Assembly: GCF_046054155.1 (NCBI RefSeq) | Contig: NZ_JBEQCT010000005.1 | Span: 186,001-250,000 of the forward strand | Origin: Celerinatantimonas yamalensis | GTDB lineage: Bacteria > Pseudomonadota > Gammaproteobacteria > Enterobacterales > Celerinatantimonadaceae | Reading direction: 5' to 3' | Length of the DNA stretch: 64,000 nucleotides | Shown: positions 19,105 to 28,938 of the stretch, one piece after another | Position numbering within the stretch: the first letter of the stretch is position 1 | How the letters are laid out: the number at the start of each line of letters is the position of its first letter | Position numbers and translations under genes: made by a program | The notes under the pieces: generated by a model | Seen by the model: only the letters and a program-made list of their open reading frames with translations | Databases searched by the model: none | Told to the model about the DNA's origin: nothing

Positions 19105-19890
19105 TTAATATAAATTGGCGAAGATCCGGCTACCAAAATAGGAAAGGATAAGTATAAATGCACCTAAAAGCGTTAGTATCCCTACTATCCGTCCGCGCCA
19201 ACCATAACGATAGTGACCAAATAATAGGACTAAATAGACCAGCCAAGCAATGACTGCAAGCACGGCTTTATGCGCCCGGCCATGCTCAAAAATATGATTT
19301 AAAAATATAAATCCGGTGAACAGCGAGATAGTCAGCAGCACTACTCCAATACGGATTAGTGCGATCAATTGGTTTTCTATTTTAATTAATGGTGGCATGG
19401 ATAATTGTAGCGCATGGGGACGATGGCGCTTCAGCGTGTGATCCAAATATCCTAACTGCAATGCAAATAAGGCTGCAATCATCATAATGGTAAACGCTAC
19501 TAGGGCAAAACCAATGTGCACCATCACTTGAGGGTAGATCCCTAAGTGCAAAATATAAGGGTTGGAAATAAATGCTGAAAGCAGCAGTGTGATACTGCTA
19601 GCGACATAGACAACTGGCAACATGACCCACAGTTGAAAATGCGAACAACCCATTGTCACCGATAAACCAAGCAATAGGCACAATAATACCGCCACGTTGA
19701 TGATACTTAGATCTTGCCCGTTGGTGAGCAACATACTTTGGCTGACCCATACTCCATGAAGTAGTAAAGCGATCCCCCCGCAGATTAAAACCCAGCGGCG
19801 ATAACGCTTTTCCTGCGTTAGCATCGATTTACAACATGCGTAGGAAGCAGCAAGATACAAGGCGATTACTGGAAGTAGCAGTAATTTCAT
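19105..19890 (-). CDS. ypjD: Cytochrome-c-assembly-like inner membrane protein YpjD (CorE)
   Basis: A protein of 261 residues with about eight membrane helices, of the CcmC/CcsA-related YpjD family. It keeps the family block HIGFALVAFTIMMIAALFAL and the histidine-bearing segment HGRAHKAVLAVIAWLVYLVL. E. coli and Salmonella YpjD (CorE) has been tied to magnesium/cobalt handling together with CorB, which fits its place next to corB. It is divergent from ffh, with about 225 bp between them. Confidence 0.9.
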   Translation of the reverse strand: MKLLLLPVIALYLAASYACCKSMLTQEKRYRRWVLICGGIALLLHGVWVSQSMLLTNGQDLSIINVAVLLCLLLGLSVTMGCSHFQLWVMLPVVYVASSITLLLSAFISNPYILHLGIYPQVMVHIGFALVAFTIMMIAALFALQLGYLDHTLKRHRPHALQLSMPPLIKIENQLIALIRIGVVLLTISLFTGFIFLNHIFEHGRAHKAVLAVIAWLVYLVLLFGHYRYGWRGRIVGILTLLGAFILILSYFGSRIFANLY

Positions 19891-20115
19891 GGTGATTCAG
19901 CGATTCATTGATTGCGACATAATTTTTACAGTATAACGTTCTGTCTAAAGCTCGGCTACCCATCAGATCAAGCTGCGCATTAATGATGCCAAGAAATGCG
20001 TTGCTGAGCTGTGTCGATGCGGGCAAAATCAGGTACAATGGACAGCAATTAAGCGAAGGGCAAATCGGGAACGATCAGTGATTGATTTGCACAACCGGTC
20101 ATATTAAGGATTACC

Positions 20116-21495
20116 ATGTTTGAAAATCTCTCCGAGCGATTGTCAAAGACGCTCAAAAACATAAGCGGCCGTGGCCGGCTGACCGAAGATAATATCAAAG
20201 CAACGCTGCGCGAAGTTCGCATGGCGCTACTGGAAGCTGACGTGGCGTTGCCCGTGGTGCGTGATTTTGTCAACCGTGTCAAAGAGCGAGCTGTTGGCCA
20301 AGAAGTCTCCAAAAGTTTAACACCAGGCCAGTCGTTTATTAAGATTGTTCAGTCTGAGCTTGAGCAGTCGATGGGGGAGGCCAACGAAGCGCTTGATCTC
20401 TCCGTAACGCCGCCAGCGGTGATTTTGATGGCCGGCTTACAGGGAGCGGGTAAAACCACCAGTGTCGCTAAGCTAGCGAAATTTTTAAAAGAGCGTGAAA
20501 AGAAAAAAGTATTAGTGGTGAGTGCTGATGTGTATCGTCCCGCGGCGATTAAACAGCTAGAAACATTGGCAAGTGAAGTGAATGTCGAGTTTTTTCCAAG
20601 TTCCACTGCTGAAAAACCAGCAGATATTGCATTAAGTGCATTGGATTATGCTAAACGGCACTTTTTTGATGTACTGATTGTCGATACTGCGGGTCGGTTG
20701 CATGTTGATGAAGACATGATGGCTGAGATCCAGCAATTGCATCAATATATCACGCCTGTTGAGACGTTATTTGTCGTGGATGCAATGACGGGGCAAGATG
20801 CGGCGAATACCGCTAAAGCGTTTCATGAAGCATTACCATTAACCGGGGTGATTTTGACCAAAGCTGATGGGGATGCTCGCGGTGGCGCTGCATTGTCTAT
20901 TCGGCAGATCACCGGTAAACCGATTAAATTTATCGGTATGGGTGAGAAAACTGATGCACTAGAGCCATTCTATCCTGATCGAATAGCATCACGCATTCTA
21001 GGAATGGGTGATGTGCTCTCGCTGATTGAAGAAGTTGAGCGTAATGTTGATCGTAGCCAAGCTGAAAAATTAGCGGCAAAGGTGAAAAAAGGCAAAGGGT
21101 TTGATTTGGCCGATTTTCGTGAGCAATTGCAGCAGATGAAAAAAATGGGCGGCATGATGGGGCTGATGGATAAATTGCCCGGTATGGGACAGCTTCCCGC
21201 TGGTGTGAAAGATCAAATGGATGATAAAGTAACCATCAAAATGGAAGCGATTATCAACTCGATGACTCCCGCTGAGCGTGCTCACCCTGATGTGATTAAA
21301 GGCGCGCGTAAGCGACGTATCGCCGCAGGCTCTGGTACACAGATCCAAGACGTAAACCGTTTGCTAAAACAATTTACCCAAATGCAGAAAATGATGAAAA
21401 AAATGTCTGGTAAAGGCGGTATGCGCAAAATGATGAGCCAGATGAAAGGCATGATGCCTCCTGGAATCGGGGGCGGTGGTCGCGGTCCATTCTAA
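20116..21495 (+). CDS. ffh: Signal recognition particle protein Ffh
   Basis: GTPase that binds signal sequences of nascent membrane proteins together with 4.5S RNA and docks with FtsY. The N domain is at 1-90. The G domain has G1 GLQGAGKTT, SADVYRPAAIKQL, G3 VDTAGRLHVDEDM and G4 TKADGDARGG. The methionine-rich M domain is about 325-459, with KKMGGMMGLMDKLPGMGQ and the RNA-binding helices around SGTQIQDVNRLLKQF. AAGGA precedes the ATG. In most enterics and vibrios rpsP-rimM-trmD-rplS follows; here a terminator and unrelated accessory genes follow instead. Confidence 0.97.
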   Translation: MFENLSERLSKTLKNISGRGRLTEDNIKATLREVRMALLEADVALPVVRDFVNRVKERAVGQEVSKSLTPGQSFIKIVQSELEQSMGEANEALDLSVTPPAVILMAGLQGAGKTTSVAKLAKFLKEREKKKVLVVSADVYRPAAIKQLETLASEVNVEFFPSSTAEKPADIALSALDYAKRHFFDVLIVDTAGRLHVDEDMMAEIQQLHQYITPVETLFVVDAMTGQDAANTAKAFHEALPLTGVILTKADGDARGGAALSIRQITGKPIKFIGMGEKTDALEPFYPDRIASRILGMGDVLSLIEEVERNVDRSQAEKLAAKVKKGKGFDLADFREQLQQMKKMGGMMGLMDKLPGMGQLPAGVKDQMDDKVTIKMEAIINSMTPAERAHPDVIKGARKRRIAAGSGTQIQDVNRLLKQFTQMQKMMKKMSGKGGMRKMMSQMKGMMPPGIGGGGRGPF

Positions 21496-21540
21496 ATGCG
21501 ATCATCCATCTAAACGCTGCTATTCGTGAGCCATCCAATC

Positions 21541-21573
21541 AATCCGAGTCTAGTTATCTAGGCTCGGATTTTT
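21541..21573 (+). terminator. ffh terminator
   Basis: A 13-bp stem (AATCCGAG, one T:G wobble, CTAG / CTAGG CTCGGATT) with a TTAT loop and a short T run, 45 bp after ffh. Confidence 0.88.
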
Positions 21574-21862
21574 ATTAAAAAACGGTTCGATCATGCTCCA
21601 TTGTTCTGGACTGAACGTGGTAAGTTGTTTGATCGATTGTCCTAACTCATCTGAGCAGAACAAGTGCTCGGGCCGTCGCTATAAGAGCGGGGAATATCAT
21701 GAAACAGCTTTTGCATGATGTGTCATTCACCGCATTAATTTTTAAAGTAGCATCGATATCCGACGTCGGATGAAGAGAGAATAGAACAGCATTGTGAATC
21801 TTGCGTCGGAAAACAAAGCGGAAGCCTACCGTTTTTCTGGATTAATAAGTTGAAGCCTTGAT
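21574..21862. other. Intergenic region after ffh
   Basis: About 290 bp with no complete gene. A 38-codon minus-strand stretch (about 21541-21655) reads like protein (IKQLTTFSPEQWSMIEPFF) but has no start and runs into the ffh terminator. Confidence 0.35.
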
Positions 21863-22792
21863 TTAGGATTCGGAGCAGGTTTGCAGCATGCGTTTAATTC
21901 GTCGAATATAGGGGAGTAATAGCCCTGCAATCACAATAACAATGCCACACAGTTGCAATCGAGTAACTGCCTGTCCGAGTATAAAGGAGGTCAGCACTGA
22001 GAAGATCGGTACAAAGTTGAAAAATAGCGACGCATTTGCTGAGCCGAGGTGATGCACACCATTTAACCACAATAAATAACCGGCAACTGTACCAAACACT
22101 CCGATATATACCAATTCCGATACCCCTAACGTACTGCTATTCCAAAGCTCAGCGAGTGGATGCACTTCTGGCGATACTAGACACATTGCGCCAATCACCG
22201 TTGCCCCGCTTAACATGCCGACAAAGGTATAAGGAATAACGGGCATCCATCGGCCGATGCCTTGGCTGAAGTAAGTATACAAACTCCAGGCCAGCATGCC
22301 GCAGAAGATTAACTTATCGCCGTGGTTGATCTGCATTGAGAACAGTGTTTCTAGGCGGCCGTTGGTGATCACTATCAGCACGCCAGTCAGGCTGACCAGT
22401 AGGCTAAAGCACTGGCCAACGGATGGTCGCGTTCGCAGAGCAATACATGCAATCAGCGAGGTCATTAGCGGGCTGAGCGCCATGATTAACGAACCATTGG
22501 TTGCATTGGTGTAAACGAGGCCGGTAAACAGGCCCAGATTGAGCCCACCCACGCCCACTGCGCTAACCATAATTACCCAGAGCCATTGTCGTGAACTTAA
22601 GTGAGGCATGGGCCTACGCATCGCTTTGATGTATAGCGCCAGACACATCGCTGCAATCACAAAGCGCCAAAATACCAGTGTCAGCGCGTGTACTTCGTCT
22701 AATACGTGTTTCCCTATAGGAAAGCAACTTCCCCAAAAGAAAGTACAGATAATGAGAAGAATAACGGCTTTCAAAGTTGAATCAAATTTCAT
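21863..22792 (-). CDS. EamA/DMT-family transporter
   Basis: Ten-helix drug/metabolite transporter with two EamA repeats. The N-terminal repeat starts ILLIICTFFWGSCFPIGKHV and holds NATNGSLIMALSPLMTSLIA. The second has GTVAGYLLWLNGVHHLGSAN and ASLFFNFVPIFSVLTSFILG. It is probably an inner-membrane exporter of amino acids or small metabolites; the substrate is unknown. Start ATG 22792 has CGGAG 5 nt upstream and is preferred to the GTG two codons earlier. It is divergent from the LysR gene at 22886, which probably controls it from the 93-bp gap. Confidence 0.88.
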   Translation of the reverse strand: MKFDSTLKAVILLIICTFFWGSCFPIGKHVLDEVHALTLVFWRFVIAAMCLALYIKAMRRPMPHLSSRQWLWVIMVSAVGVGGLNLGLFTGLVYTNATNGSLIMALSPLMTSLIACIALRTRPSVGQCFSLLVSLTGVLIVITNGRLETLFSMQINHGDKLIFCGMLAWSLYTYFSQGIGRWMPVIPYTFVGMLSGATVIGAMCLVSPEVHPLAELWNSSTLGVSELVYIGVFGTVAGYLLWLNGVHHLGSANASLFFNFVPIFSVLTSFILGQAVTRLQLCGIVIVIAGLLLPYIRRIKRMLQTCSES

Positions 22793-22885
22793 CGTCACTC
22801 CGAATGACTTGTCAAAACGTATTACCTAGTGTATTGATTTCAATAATTGGATAAACAAGCAAAATTAAGACGGTAAATACCATTA

Positions 22886-23788
22886 ATGAAACCTAATTAT
22901 TCGTTAGACGATCTACGTTGTTTTTGTGCGGTAGCTCGTTCAGGCAGTTTCAAAGGTGCAGCCCAATCTTTAGGGATACCACTTTCGACTTTAAGTCGTC
23001 GCATCCGTCATTTGGAATCTAATTTGCAACTTCGCCTGCTAAACCGCGACGCACACCGAGTGGTTCTGACCAGCATTGGCGTACAGTATTTTCAACGCTC
23101 AGTCGCATTATTTGATGAGCTTAATCATATTGACGAAGACCTGCATCGAGATAAATATCAACCGCAGGGGAAAATTCGTGTATCGGCGCCAATCAATGCA
23201 GGTTCGCAATTCCTGCGCATGATTTTTTATGATTTTCTACTTCAGTATCCGGATATTCAGTTGGATCTAAGTTTTTCCAATTCTTTGATTGATATAGAGG
23301 CCGAAGGAATGGATGTGGTTTTTCGGATTGGAACTCCAGTCGTCGATAACTGGATTGCTCGACCGTTAAAGCACATTCACTTTATCTTGTGTTCTCATCC
23401 TGATTACGATATTTCAACAATAACCACACCAGACAAGTTGTTGGGGCACCCGACCATTATTTGCCACCCGATGACGCCATGGCAACTGGTACACAAAGAG
23501 AGTGGCGAAGAGTTCGACTATTACCCTCAAAAGGGAGTCAGACTAGAAGTCGATGAAATCACGATGCTAACTCATGCCATCAAGACGGGTCTAGGAATTG
23601 GATATGTCCCCGATTACTTTGCGTTGCCGATGATGGTACAGGGGAAAATGAGTCATGTTTTGCCTGACTGGCGCAGCAAAGTACGCACACTGTTTATGCT
23701 CTATCGTGATCGGGATCATCTGCCAATGCGGGTACGCCTGTTTATCGAGTTCGTTATGCAGCGCTTTGGTGCATGCAAGCTTAGCTAG
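22886..23788 (+). CDS. LysR-family transcriptional regulator
   Basis: N-terminal winged helix-turn-helix (residues 5-65: LDDLRCFCAVARSGSFKGAA, PLSTLSRRIRHLESNLQLRL) and a C-terminal periplasmic-binding-like effector domain (GKIRVSAPINAGSQFL onward). At 300 residues it is the usual size. It resembles the CrgA/AaeR-like branch of LysR. The divergent DMT transporter gene is the probable target. The inducer cannot be told from sequence. Confidence 0.9.
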   Translation: MKPNYSLDDLRCFCAVARSGSFKGAAQSLGIPLSTLSRRIRHLESNLQLRLLNRDAHRVVLTSIGVQYFQRSVALFDELNHIDEDLHRDKYQPQGKIRVSAPINAGSQFLRMIFYDFLLQYPDIQLDLSFSNSLIDIEAEGMDVVFRIGTPVVDNWIARPLKHIHFILCSHPDYDISTITTPDKLLGHPTIICHPMTPWQLVHKESGEEFDYYPQKGVRLEVDEITMLTHAIKTGLGIGYVPDYFALPMMVQGKMSHVLPDWRSKVRTLFMLYRDRDHLPMRVRLFIEFVMQRFGACKLS

Positions 23789-24019
23789 GTCACTTTTCTA
23801 AACTTCTATGGCTAAACTGGATGTGGCTAATTGTCATTGATGGAATTCAAAGGGGTATTTCCTTTAAACTACTTTGATTGAGGCAGAACTGAGGTGCTGT
23901 TCGTCTGCCTGCTTGCGTTTGGAACGTTAAAAATAACCAATTTTATCTAATTGTTCAGATTTTATGATCATGGGTATATTGTTAGTTGGTCCTAGTGTCT
24001 ACTGACTGATCTACATAAC

Positions 24020-24601
24020 TTATTTGCGAGGTGTAGATTGAATGCCCGCGGTGAGCGCTAAACGCATTGCTTCTTCTACTCCGATATCTAATTCGGTGAG
24101 CCGATCTCTGGCAATATAGATAGTGAGGCCGCCAATTTGGTAACTCAATGGCACATAAACACCCACCAAATTTTGTTCGCCAAATAACCGCTCGCCAGTT
24201 TGCTCGCCAGTGATAAATCCAATCACTTGAGCCCCATCATATTCAATGGCAACGACGCTTTTCATCTCTTTTTTATCGGAGAGATTAAAGACGGCCATCA
24301 TGTCTTTAAAAGCCCCATAAATGGATTTAACTAATGGGATCCGTTCAAAAATACGTTGGCTTAGCGTGACTAGATAACGGATGCCGTACAGGTTGACTAA
24401 AAAGCCAATTAAAACAAGGGCTCCAATGCAAAAGATAAGTCCCAATCCTGGAAAGTAGACCACATCTGGCAGTATCCAAAGTACAAACGGTTTGGCCAGT
24501 GATTCGCCAGTCGCGAGTAACCAATAGATCAGGTAGACGGTCAGACCAATTGGTAATACTGCTGCAAGCCCTTTTAACAAGTACGAAAGAATTTTATGCA
24601 T
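24020..24601 (-). CDS. DUF502 family membrane protein
   Basis: Two N-terminal membrane helices (LSYLLKGLAAVLPIGLTVYL and GLGLIFCIGALVLIGFLVN), then a cytoplasmic domain with RIPLVKSIYGAFKDMMAVF and VGVYVPLSYQIGGLTIYI, which mark DUF502. The function is unknown; family members occur widely in proteobacteria and plants. The start is ATG 24601, with AGGTGA 4 nt upstream; a longer frame to 24661 has no support. The product is 193 residues. It stands alone. Confidence 0.88.
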   Translation of the reverse strand: MHKILSYLLKGLAAVLPIGLTVYLIYWLLATGESLAKPFVLWILPDVVYFPGLGLIFCIGALVLIGFLVNLYGIRYLVTLSQRIFERIPLVKSIYGAFKDMMAVFNLSDKKEMKSVVAIEYDGAQVIGFITGEQTGERLFGEQNLVGVYVPLSYQIGGLTIYIARDRLTELDIGVEEAMRLALTAGIQSTPRK

Positions 24602-24887
24602 AACTTCACCTGTATGAAACCCCGCCCAGCATACCTTAAGGCAAAGGCCGGGGGGAATCATTTTTCCTGTTCAAAGCGATTGTTGCTATTACACTGAAAA
24701 ATGTTGGATGGTGTCAGGTGAGAAATTTGAACTGGTTGGCAAGCAGGGTTAGGTGAGAGGGCAAATGTCGTATGGCATAGCGTAGGAGAAGCGTGAGGGA
24801 GCGCGCCTTTTAATGATCTACAATGGCTATGACACCACACCCTCATATGATGTTGTATGTAGGTGTGGTTTAGCTAAAAATAGCTCT

Positions 24888-26567
24888 TTATGTGGTTTTC
24901 TTGGGGTGTTGTGGGCCGCGAGGACCGTAATCAAACTCGGCAAACGATGCGCCGAATTGTTGTAGCCGAGCTGGCGCATCGAGTGGATCAAGCTGTATTT
25001 CGATAAAGGTTGCCTGCTCGTTTGTTAATGCGTCAAGAGTTTGTGCGAGCTCTTCATGCGTGTTCACTTTTTGATAATTGACCCGAATATTTGGTGCTAA
25101 TGCATCTAGCAATGCTTGATAATTCCACTGGGCGATGTCGTTATAACGGGCCTGCTTGCCAAAAATATAGCGCTCGATGGTGTAACCTGCATTATTGAGT
25201 AATACAATGACGGGTTTCAACCCCCGCTGAAGCAAGGTTGACAGTTCTTGGGCTGTCATTTGGAATGACCCGTCGCCAATAAATAACCAATGCCGTTTGC
25301 TGGGTTGTGCCAACATACTGCCAAGTAAAGCGGGAAGGGTAAAACCGATAGAGCCCCAAATAGGCTGCGCGATGTAATGACAACCCTTAGGAAATGGCAA
25401 GGTTTGTAGCGCGATATTAGCACAACCATTTTCCCCAATGACGATATCTGTGCCGCGAAAATATTGGCCAATTTGAGGCCATAGCTGTTCATGGCGCAGT
25501 GGTTGTTGTGCTTGATAGGTAGCGCCTCGGCGAGATGGCGGCTTGGGATGGTCGCTTCGATGAGTACATGTTAAGCCCTGTTCTAGCATGCTATCGAGTA
25601 ATACTTGGGCGTTGACGCCTTCATAAACGTCACCTGCGATAGTCACTTCGAAGCCTTGTAGGTAGATTGTCTGTTCAGTGGGCAGCCCTACAGCTATTGG
25701 ACTCCCTTCTTGGTAGCAGGGTGCGGTGGCAAGGATAAGATCAGCCTGATTAAGCCACTGGGATAGTGATGACTCGGCGCTGGCGGGGTAATAGCCTAAC
25801 CACAATGGTGATGTTTCATCTAAAATGGCTTTACCTGTTAAAAAACTGGCATAAGGGATGTTGTAGCGATCAGCAAGCTGTTGTAACTGGTCACTAATTT
25901 GAGCACGTTCGGCGTCCATATCAATGAGCATCACTGGGCGTTTTGCCTTCGCAAATTTCGCTTGTATTGCCCCCATTGCGCTTTGCTGCTGGCGCGAGTC
26001 AAAGCCTGCGGGAGCTCGCGTTATGGGAACATCATTGGTTTTAATTTCAAGATAGCTCAGATTCGATGGAACTTGCAGATAAACAGGACAACGTTCTTGC
26101 CAGCAGTAGTTGAGCGCCCGGTCAATTTCTTGGCTAGCATTTGCGGGGGTTAGACAGGCATCAGTGAGGGTAAACTGCTTGAGTGCAGTGCGCACATTAT
26201 CAAAATTGCCCTCTGCCATCGTATGATGCAGTTGTAATCGGTTTCGGATGGCATACATCGGTGGTACACCGCTAATCATCACGACTGGAATATGTTCGGC
26301 AAAACTACCTGCAACGCCGCATAACGCACTAAGATCGCCAACGCCATATGTTGTAATCAGCGCAGCGATGCCATTGCTGCGCGCATATCCATCAGCCGCA
26401 TAGGCGGCATTGAGTTCATTGCAGGTGCCGACAAATTCAATACCATCGACTTCACTGAGCTGTTCTAATAGTTGTAAATTGAAATCTCCTGGAACGCCAA
26501 AAACGTAACGAATGCCCATCTGTTTTAATCGTTGCCAAAGATAATGGCCCATGGTGGTTTGTGTCAT
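24888..26567 (-). CDS. Thiamine-diphosphate-dependent 2-keto acid decarboxylase (pyruvate/indolepyruvate/phenylpyruvate)
   Basis: Cytoplasmic ThDP enzyme of the PDC/IPDC family that turns a 2-keto acid into an aldehyde and CO2. From ATG 26567 (AAGGAG 6 nt upstream) it has 559 residues. The activating Glu51 is in CNELNAAYAADG. His114-His115 (LHHTMAE) is the PDC-type pair. The ThDP/Mg motif runs from GDGS (431) to NN (459), and GYTIE (461-465) carries the second catalytic Glu. All active-site residues of the family are present. Pyruvate versus aromatic keto acids cannot be decided by eye. The neighbouring tyrB and pheA favour phenylpyruvate or indolepyruvate (an Ehrlich-type route), but a fermentative role is equally possible. 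Confidence 0.88.
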   Translation of the reverse strand: MTQTTMGHYLWQRLKQMGIRYVFGVPGDFNLQLLEQLSEVDGIEFVGTCNELNAAYAADGYARSNGIAALITTYGVGDLSALCGVAGSFAEHIPVVMISGVPPMYAIRNRLQLHHTMAEGNFDNVRTALKQFTLTDACLTPANASQEIDRALNYCWQERCPVYLQVPSNLSYLEIKTNDVPITRAPAGFDSRQQQSAMGAIQAKFAKAKRPVMLIDMDAERAQISDQLQQLADRYNIPYASFLTGKAILDETSPLWLGYYPASAESSLSQWLNQADLILATAPCYQEGSPIAVGLPTEQTIYLQGFEVTIAGDVYEGVNAQVLLDSMLEQGLTCTHRSDHPKPPSRRGATYQAQQPLRHEQLWPQIGQYFRGTDIVIGENGCANIALQTLPFPKGCHYIAQPIWGSIGFTLPALLGSMLAQPSKRHWLFIGDGSFQMTAQELSTLLQRGLKPVIVLLNNAGYTIERYIFGKQARYNDIAQWNYQALLDALAPNIRVNYQKVNTHEELAQTLDALTNEQATFIEIQLDPLDAPARLQQFGASFAEFDYGPRGPQHPKKTT

Positions 26568-26930
26568 CACATGCTCCTTTAACGCGCGTACGGCTAACAT
26601 AGTGATAAATATGCCGTTTTGTGAGTAATAGCCCCAAAAATGATAAATATAAGCATATGGGTACTAAAAATAATAAAACTGCCCACAATATACATGTTAT
26701 TGCCTGCTTAATATTTTGCCTCGATCGACTTTTAGGCGAAAAAATGCACAAACACTTCTATTGGTATTCAAATTATCTATAGGGGAGCATCAAAATAAAG
26801 CCGAATAATGAGCTAGTTTGTAAACAAATATTTATTCATAACGAAACATGCTGGGGTAATAATGAATTGCTGATGATAACAGCGCTCATGGGGCAATTAG
26901 ATAGGTTAGAACTGTGGGACATCGGTATAG
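26568..26930. other. Intergenic region between tyrB and the decarboxylase gene
   Basis: About 360 AT-rich bp holding the promoter region of the decarboxylase gene. No credible ORF or clear operator was seen. Confidence 0.4.
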
Positions 26931-26969
26931 CAATGAGTCAAAAGCCACTAGCGGCTTTTGACTCATTGT
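26931..26969 (-). terminator. Long hairpin terminator after tyrB
   Basis: Arms CAATGAGTC(A)AAAAGCC and GGCTTTTGACTCATTG pair over 16 bp with one bulged A and a six-base loop (ACTAGC). It starts only 5 nt after the tyrB stop. There is no long T run beyond it, so it may also act as an mRNA 3'-end stabiliser. Confidence 0.7.
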
Positions 26970-26974
26970 GAGCA

Positions 26975-28159
26975 TTATACTGCCGCAAACGCTTTGGCGA
27001 CCTGCTCGACATTGTGATGATTAAGCCCCGCAATGCAAACTCGGCCATTGCCGACTAAATAGATCCCATGTTGCTCACACAGTGTATTGACCTGTGCGGC
27101 GTTAAACCCGGTATAACTGAACATCCCATTTTGACGAAGGAAATGACTGCAATCGATATTGGGTTGAACTGTTTTCATGGTGTCGACCAAGGTGTGGCGC
27201 ATGGCGATAATCCGTTCTCGCATGTGGGTCACTTCTTGACGCCATAACATATTGAGCTCAGGGGTATTGAGAACCATTGATACCACCTGGGCACCAAATG
27301 CAGCAGGGCTTGAGTAGTTACGCCGAACGGCTGCTTTAAGCTGACCTAGCACGCAGAGCATATCGTTTTTATTGTCACAGACGACCGATAATCCACCCAC
27401 GCGTTGACCGTAAAGGGAAAATATTTTAGAAAACGAGTTAGAGATTAAACAAGCCACGTCGGCGCGGGCCATTTCTCTGATGACAAATGCATCCTCATCT
27501 AAGCTATGAGCAAAACCTTGGTAGGCGATATCCATAAATGGGATCAGTTGGCGGGCCTTGGCGACTTCAATGACTTGTCGCCATTGTGTTTGAGTCAAAT
27601 CAGCCCCTGTTGGATTATGGCAGCAAGGATGCAGTAGTATAATACTTTTTGCTGGCAGTTGATTAAAGCAGGCTAACATCCGTTCAAAGTCAACCCCTTT
27701 GGTTTGAGGGTTGAAATAAGGATAGCGATTTACTTTAAACCCAGCGCCTGCGAAAATTGCTTCGTGATTATCCCATGTCGGATCGCTGACCCATACTTGA
27801 GAATCACTAAAATAGCGCTGTAAAAAATCAGCCCCAACTTTCAGTGCCCCTGAGCCCCCTAAGCTTTGAATGGTCGCCACACGCTCTTCGGTTAAAATGG
27901 GATGGTCATCACCAAATAGTAAGCTTTGCACCGCGCTGCGATAAGGTGCGAGACCTTCCATGGGTAGATAGCTGACTGCTTGGGTTAAATCTAAGCGTGT
28001 GATGGCTTTTTTAACTGATTCAAGCTGTGGAAGTTGAGCATTTTGGTCGTAGTAGAGGCCAATGCTTAAGTTAACTTTGTCAGGACGCGGATCATCTTTA
28101 AACTTTTCCACTAATGACAAAATCGGGTCGCCTGCATAGGGCTCGACGTGTGAAAACAT
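26975..28159 (-). CDS. tyrB: Aromatic amino acid aminotransferase
   Basis: PLP enzyme that transaminates phenylpyruvate, hydroxyphenylpyruvate and related keto acids with glutamate. Very close to E. coli TyrB over its full 394 residues: start [26 protein letters not shown], substrate region [23 protein letters not shown], and PLP Lys245 in [16 protein letters not shown]. Start ATG 28159 has AGGAGA upstream. It follows the YitT gene by 9 nt, so they form one operon. As the last step of Phe/Tyr synthesis it complements the upstream pheA. Confidence 0.93.
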   Translation of the reverse strand: MFSHVEPYAGDPILSLVEKFKDDPRPDKVNLSIGLYYDQNAQLPQLESVKKAITRLDLTQAVSYLPMEGLAPYRSAVQSLLFGDDHPILTEERVATIQSLGGSGALKVGADFLQRYFSDSQVWVSDPTWDNHEAIFAGAGFKVNRYPYFNPQTKGVDFERMLACFNQLPAKSIILLHPCCHNPTGADLTQTQWRQVIEVAKARQLIPFMDIAYQGFAHSLDEDAFVIREMARADVACLISNSFSKIFSLYGQRVGGLSVVCDNKNDMLCVLGQLKAAVRRNYSSPAAFGAQVVSMVLNTPELNMLWRQEVTHMRERIIAMRHTLVDTMKTVQPNIDCSHFLRQNGMFSYTGFNAAQVNTLCEQHGIYLVGNGRVCIAGLNHHNVEQVAKAFAAV

Positions 28160-28168
28160 GAATTTCTC

Positions 28169-28798
28169 CTAGGCTAGATAACGGTTGGGTCGATGGTTTA
28201 ACGCGATAATTAAATTGAGCACAATCGCGCCCGCAATTGAAGCAAATAAGATCGGTAGCTTAACAATGTAAAGAGACGCTAAAACAACACAGATATCAAC
28301 CCCCATCTGCAATTTTCCTGCTCGGATCCCATGATTTTTCTGCAAAAATAGCGCTAAAATATTTACTCCGCCTAAGCTGGCTTTATGTCGGAACAGCACG
28401 ACAAACCCCATTCCCATAATGACATTACCAAAGAGCGTCGCATACAGTGGGTTTAGATTGGAAAAATGGACAAAATCTGGGTGCAACTCAGAAAATAATG
28501 AGACCATTGCAACTGAGGCGAATGTCTTGAGCGTAAACTCCCAGCCCATACGTTTAATCGCTAAATAATAAAAGGGCAAATTGATGATAAAAAAGATGCT
28601 TCCAAAGGAAAATGACCAAAGGTAATGGAGTAAAAAAGCGATCCCTGCGGTACTGCCTGTTAGCCCCCCAACCTGTTTAAGCATATCGATGCCAAAGGAG
28701 ATCAATAGACATCCCATGACGATCGCTAACGCATCCTCAATCCAGCTGTGTGGCGCAACTTGGATAGTTTTACTGCAGCTGTGAGCTGTATTAGTCAT
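28169..28798 (-). CDS. YitT family membrane protein
   Basis: Five to six predicted helices with the YitT-family block around GGLTGSTAGIAFLLHYLWSF and RHKASLGGVNILALFLQ. At 209 residues it lacks the C-terminal cytoplasmic DUF2179 domain of longer relatives. The function of the family is unknown. AAGGGTG stands before the ATG. It is first in a two-gene operon with tyrB and lies 140 bp after an AsnC-type regulator gene. This suggests, without proof, transport of an aromatic compound. Confidence 0.85.
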   Translation of the reverse strand: MTNTAHSCSKTIQVAPHSWIEDALAIVMGCLLISFGIDMLKQVGGLTGSTAGIAFLLHYLWSFSFGSIFFIINLPFYYLAIKRMGWEFTLKTFASVAMVSLFSELHPDFVHFSNLNPLYATLFGNVIMGMGFVVLFRHKASLGGVNILALFLQKNHGIRAGKLQMGVDICVVLASLYIVKLPILFASIAGAIVLNLIIALNHRPNRYLA

Positions 28799-28938
28799 GA
28801 TTCACCCTTGCGATTAAAGTCACCCAATAGTGTGTAAAATACCTCAATATAATTTATTTGTGCATTATTTTTTATAATATGGTTAAGATGCTCGATATTT
28901 AATTATATTTTGCACAAAATTGGTGATTTTGCTCTTTT

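Noticed and set aside
21541..21655. Coding-like minus-strand stretch (IKQLTTFSPEQWSMIEPFF) after ffh
   Set aside because: Only about 38 codons, no start codon with a ribosome site, and it ends in the ffh terminator; too little to call a gene remnant.
24658..24846. 62-codon minus-strand ORF upstream of the DUF502 gene
   Set aside because: Low-complexity His/Pro/Cys-rich translation without ribosome site; probably chance.
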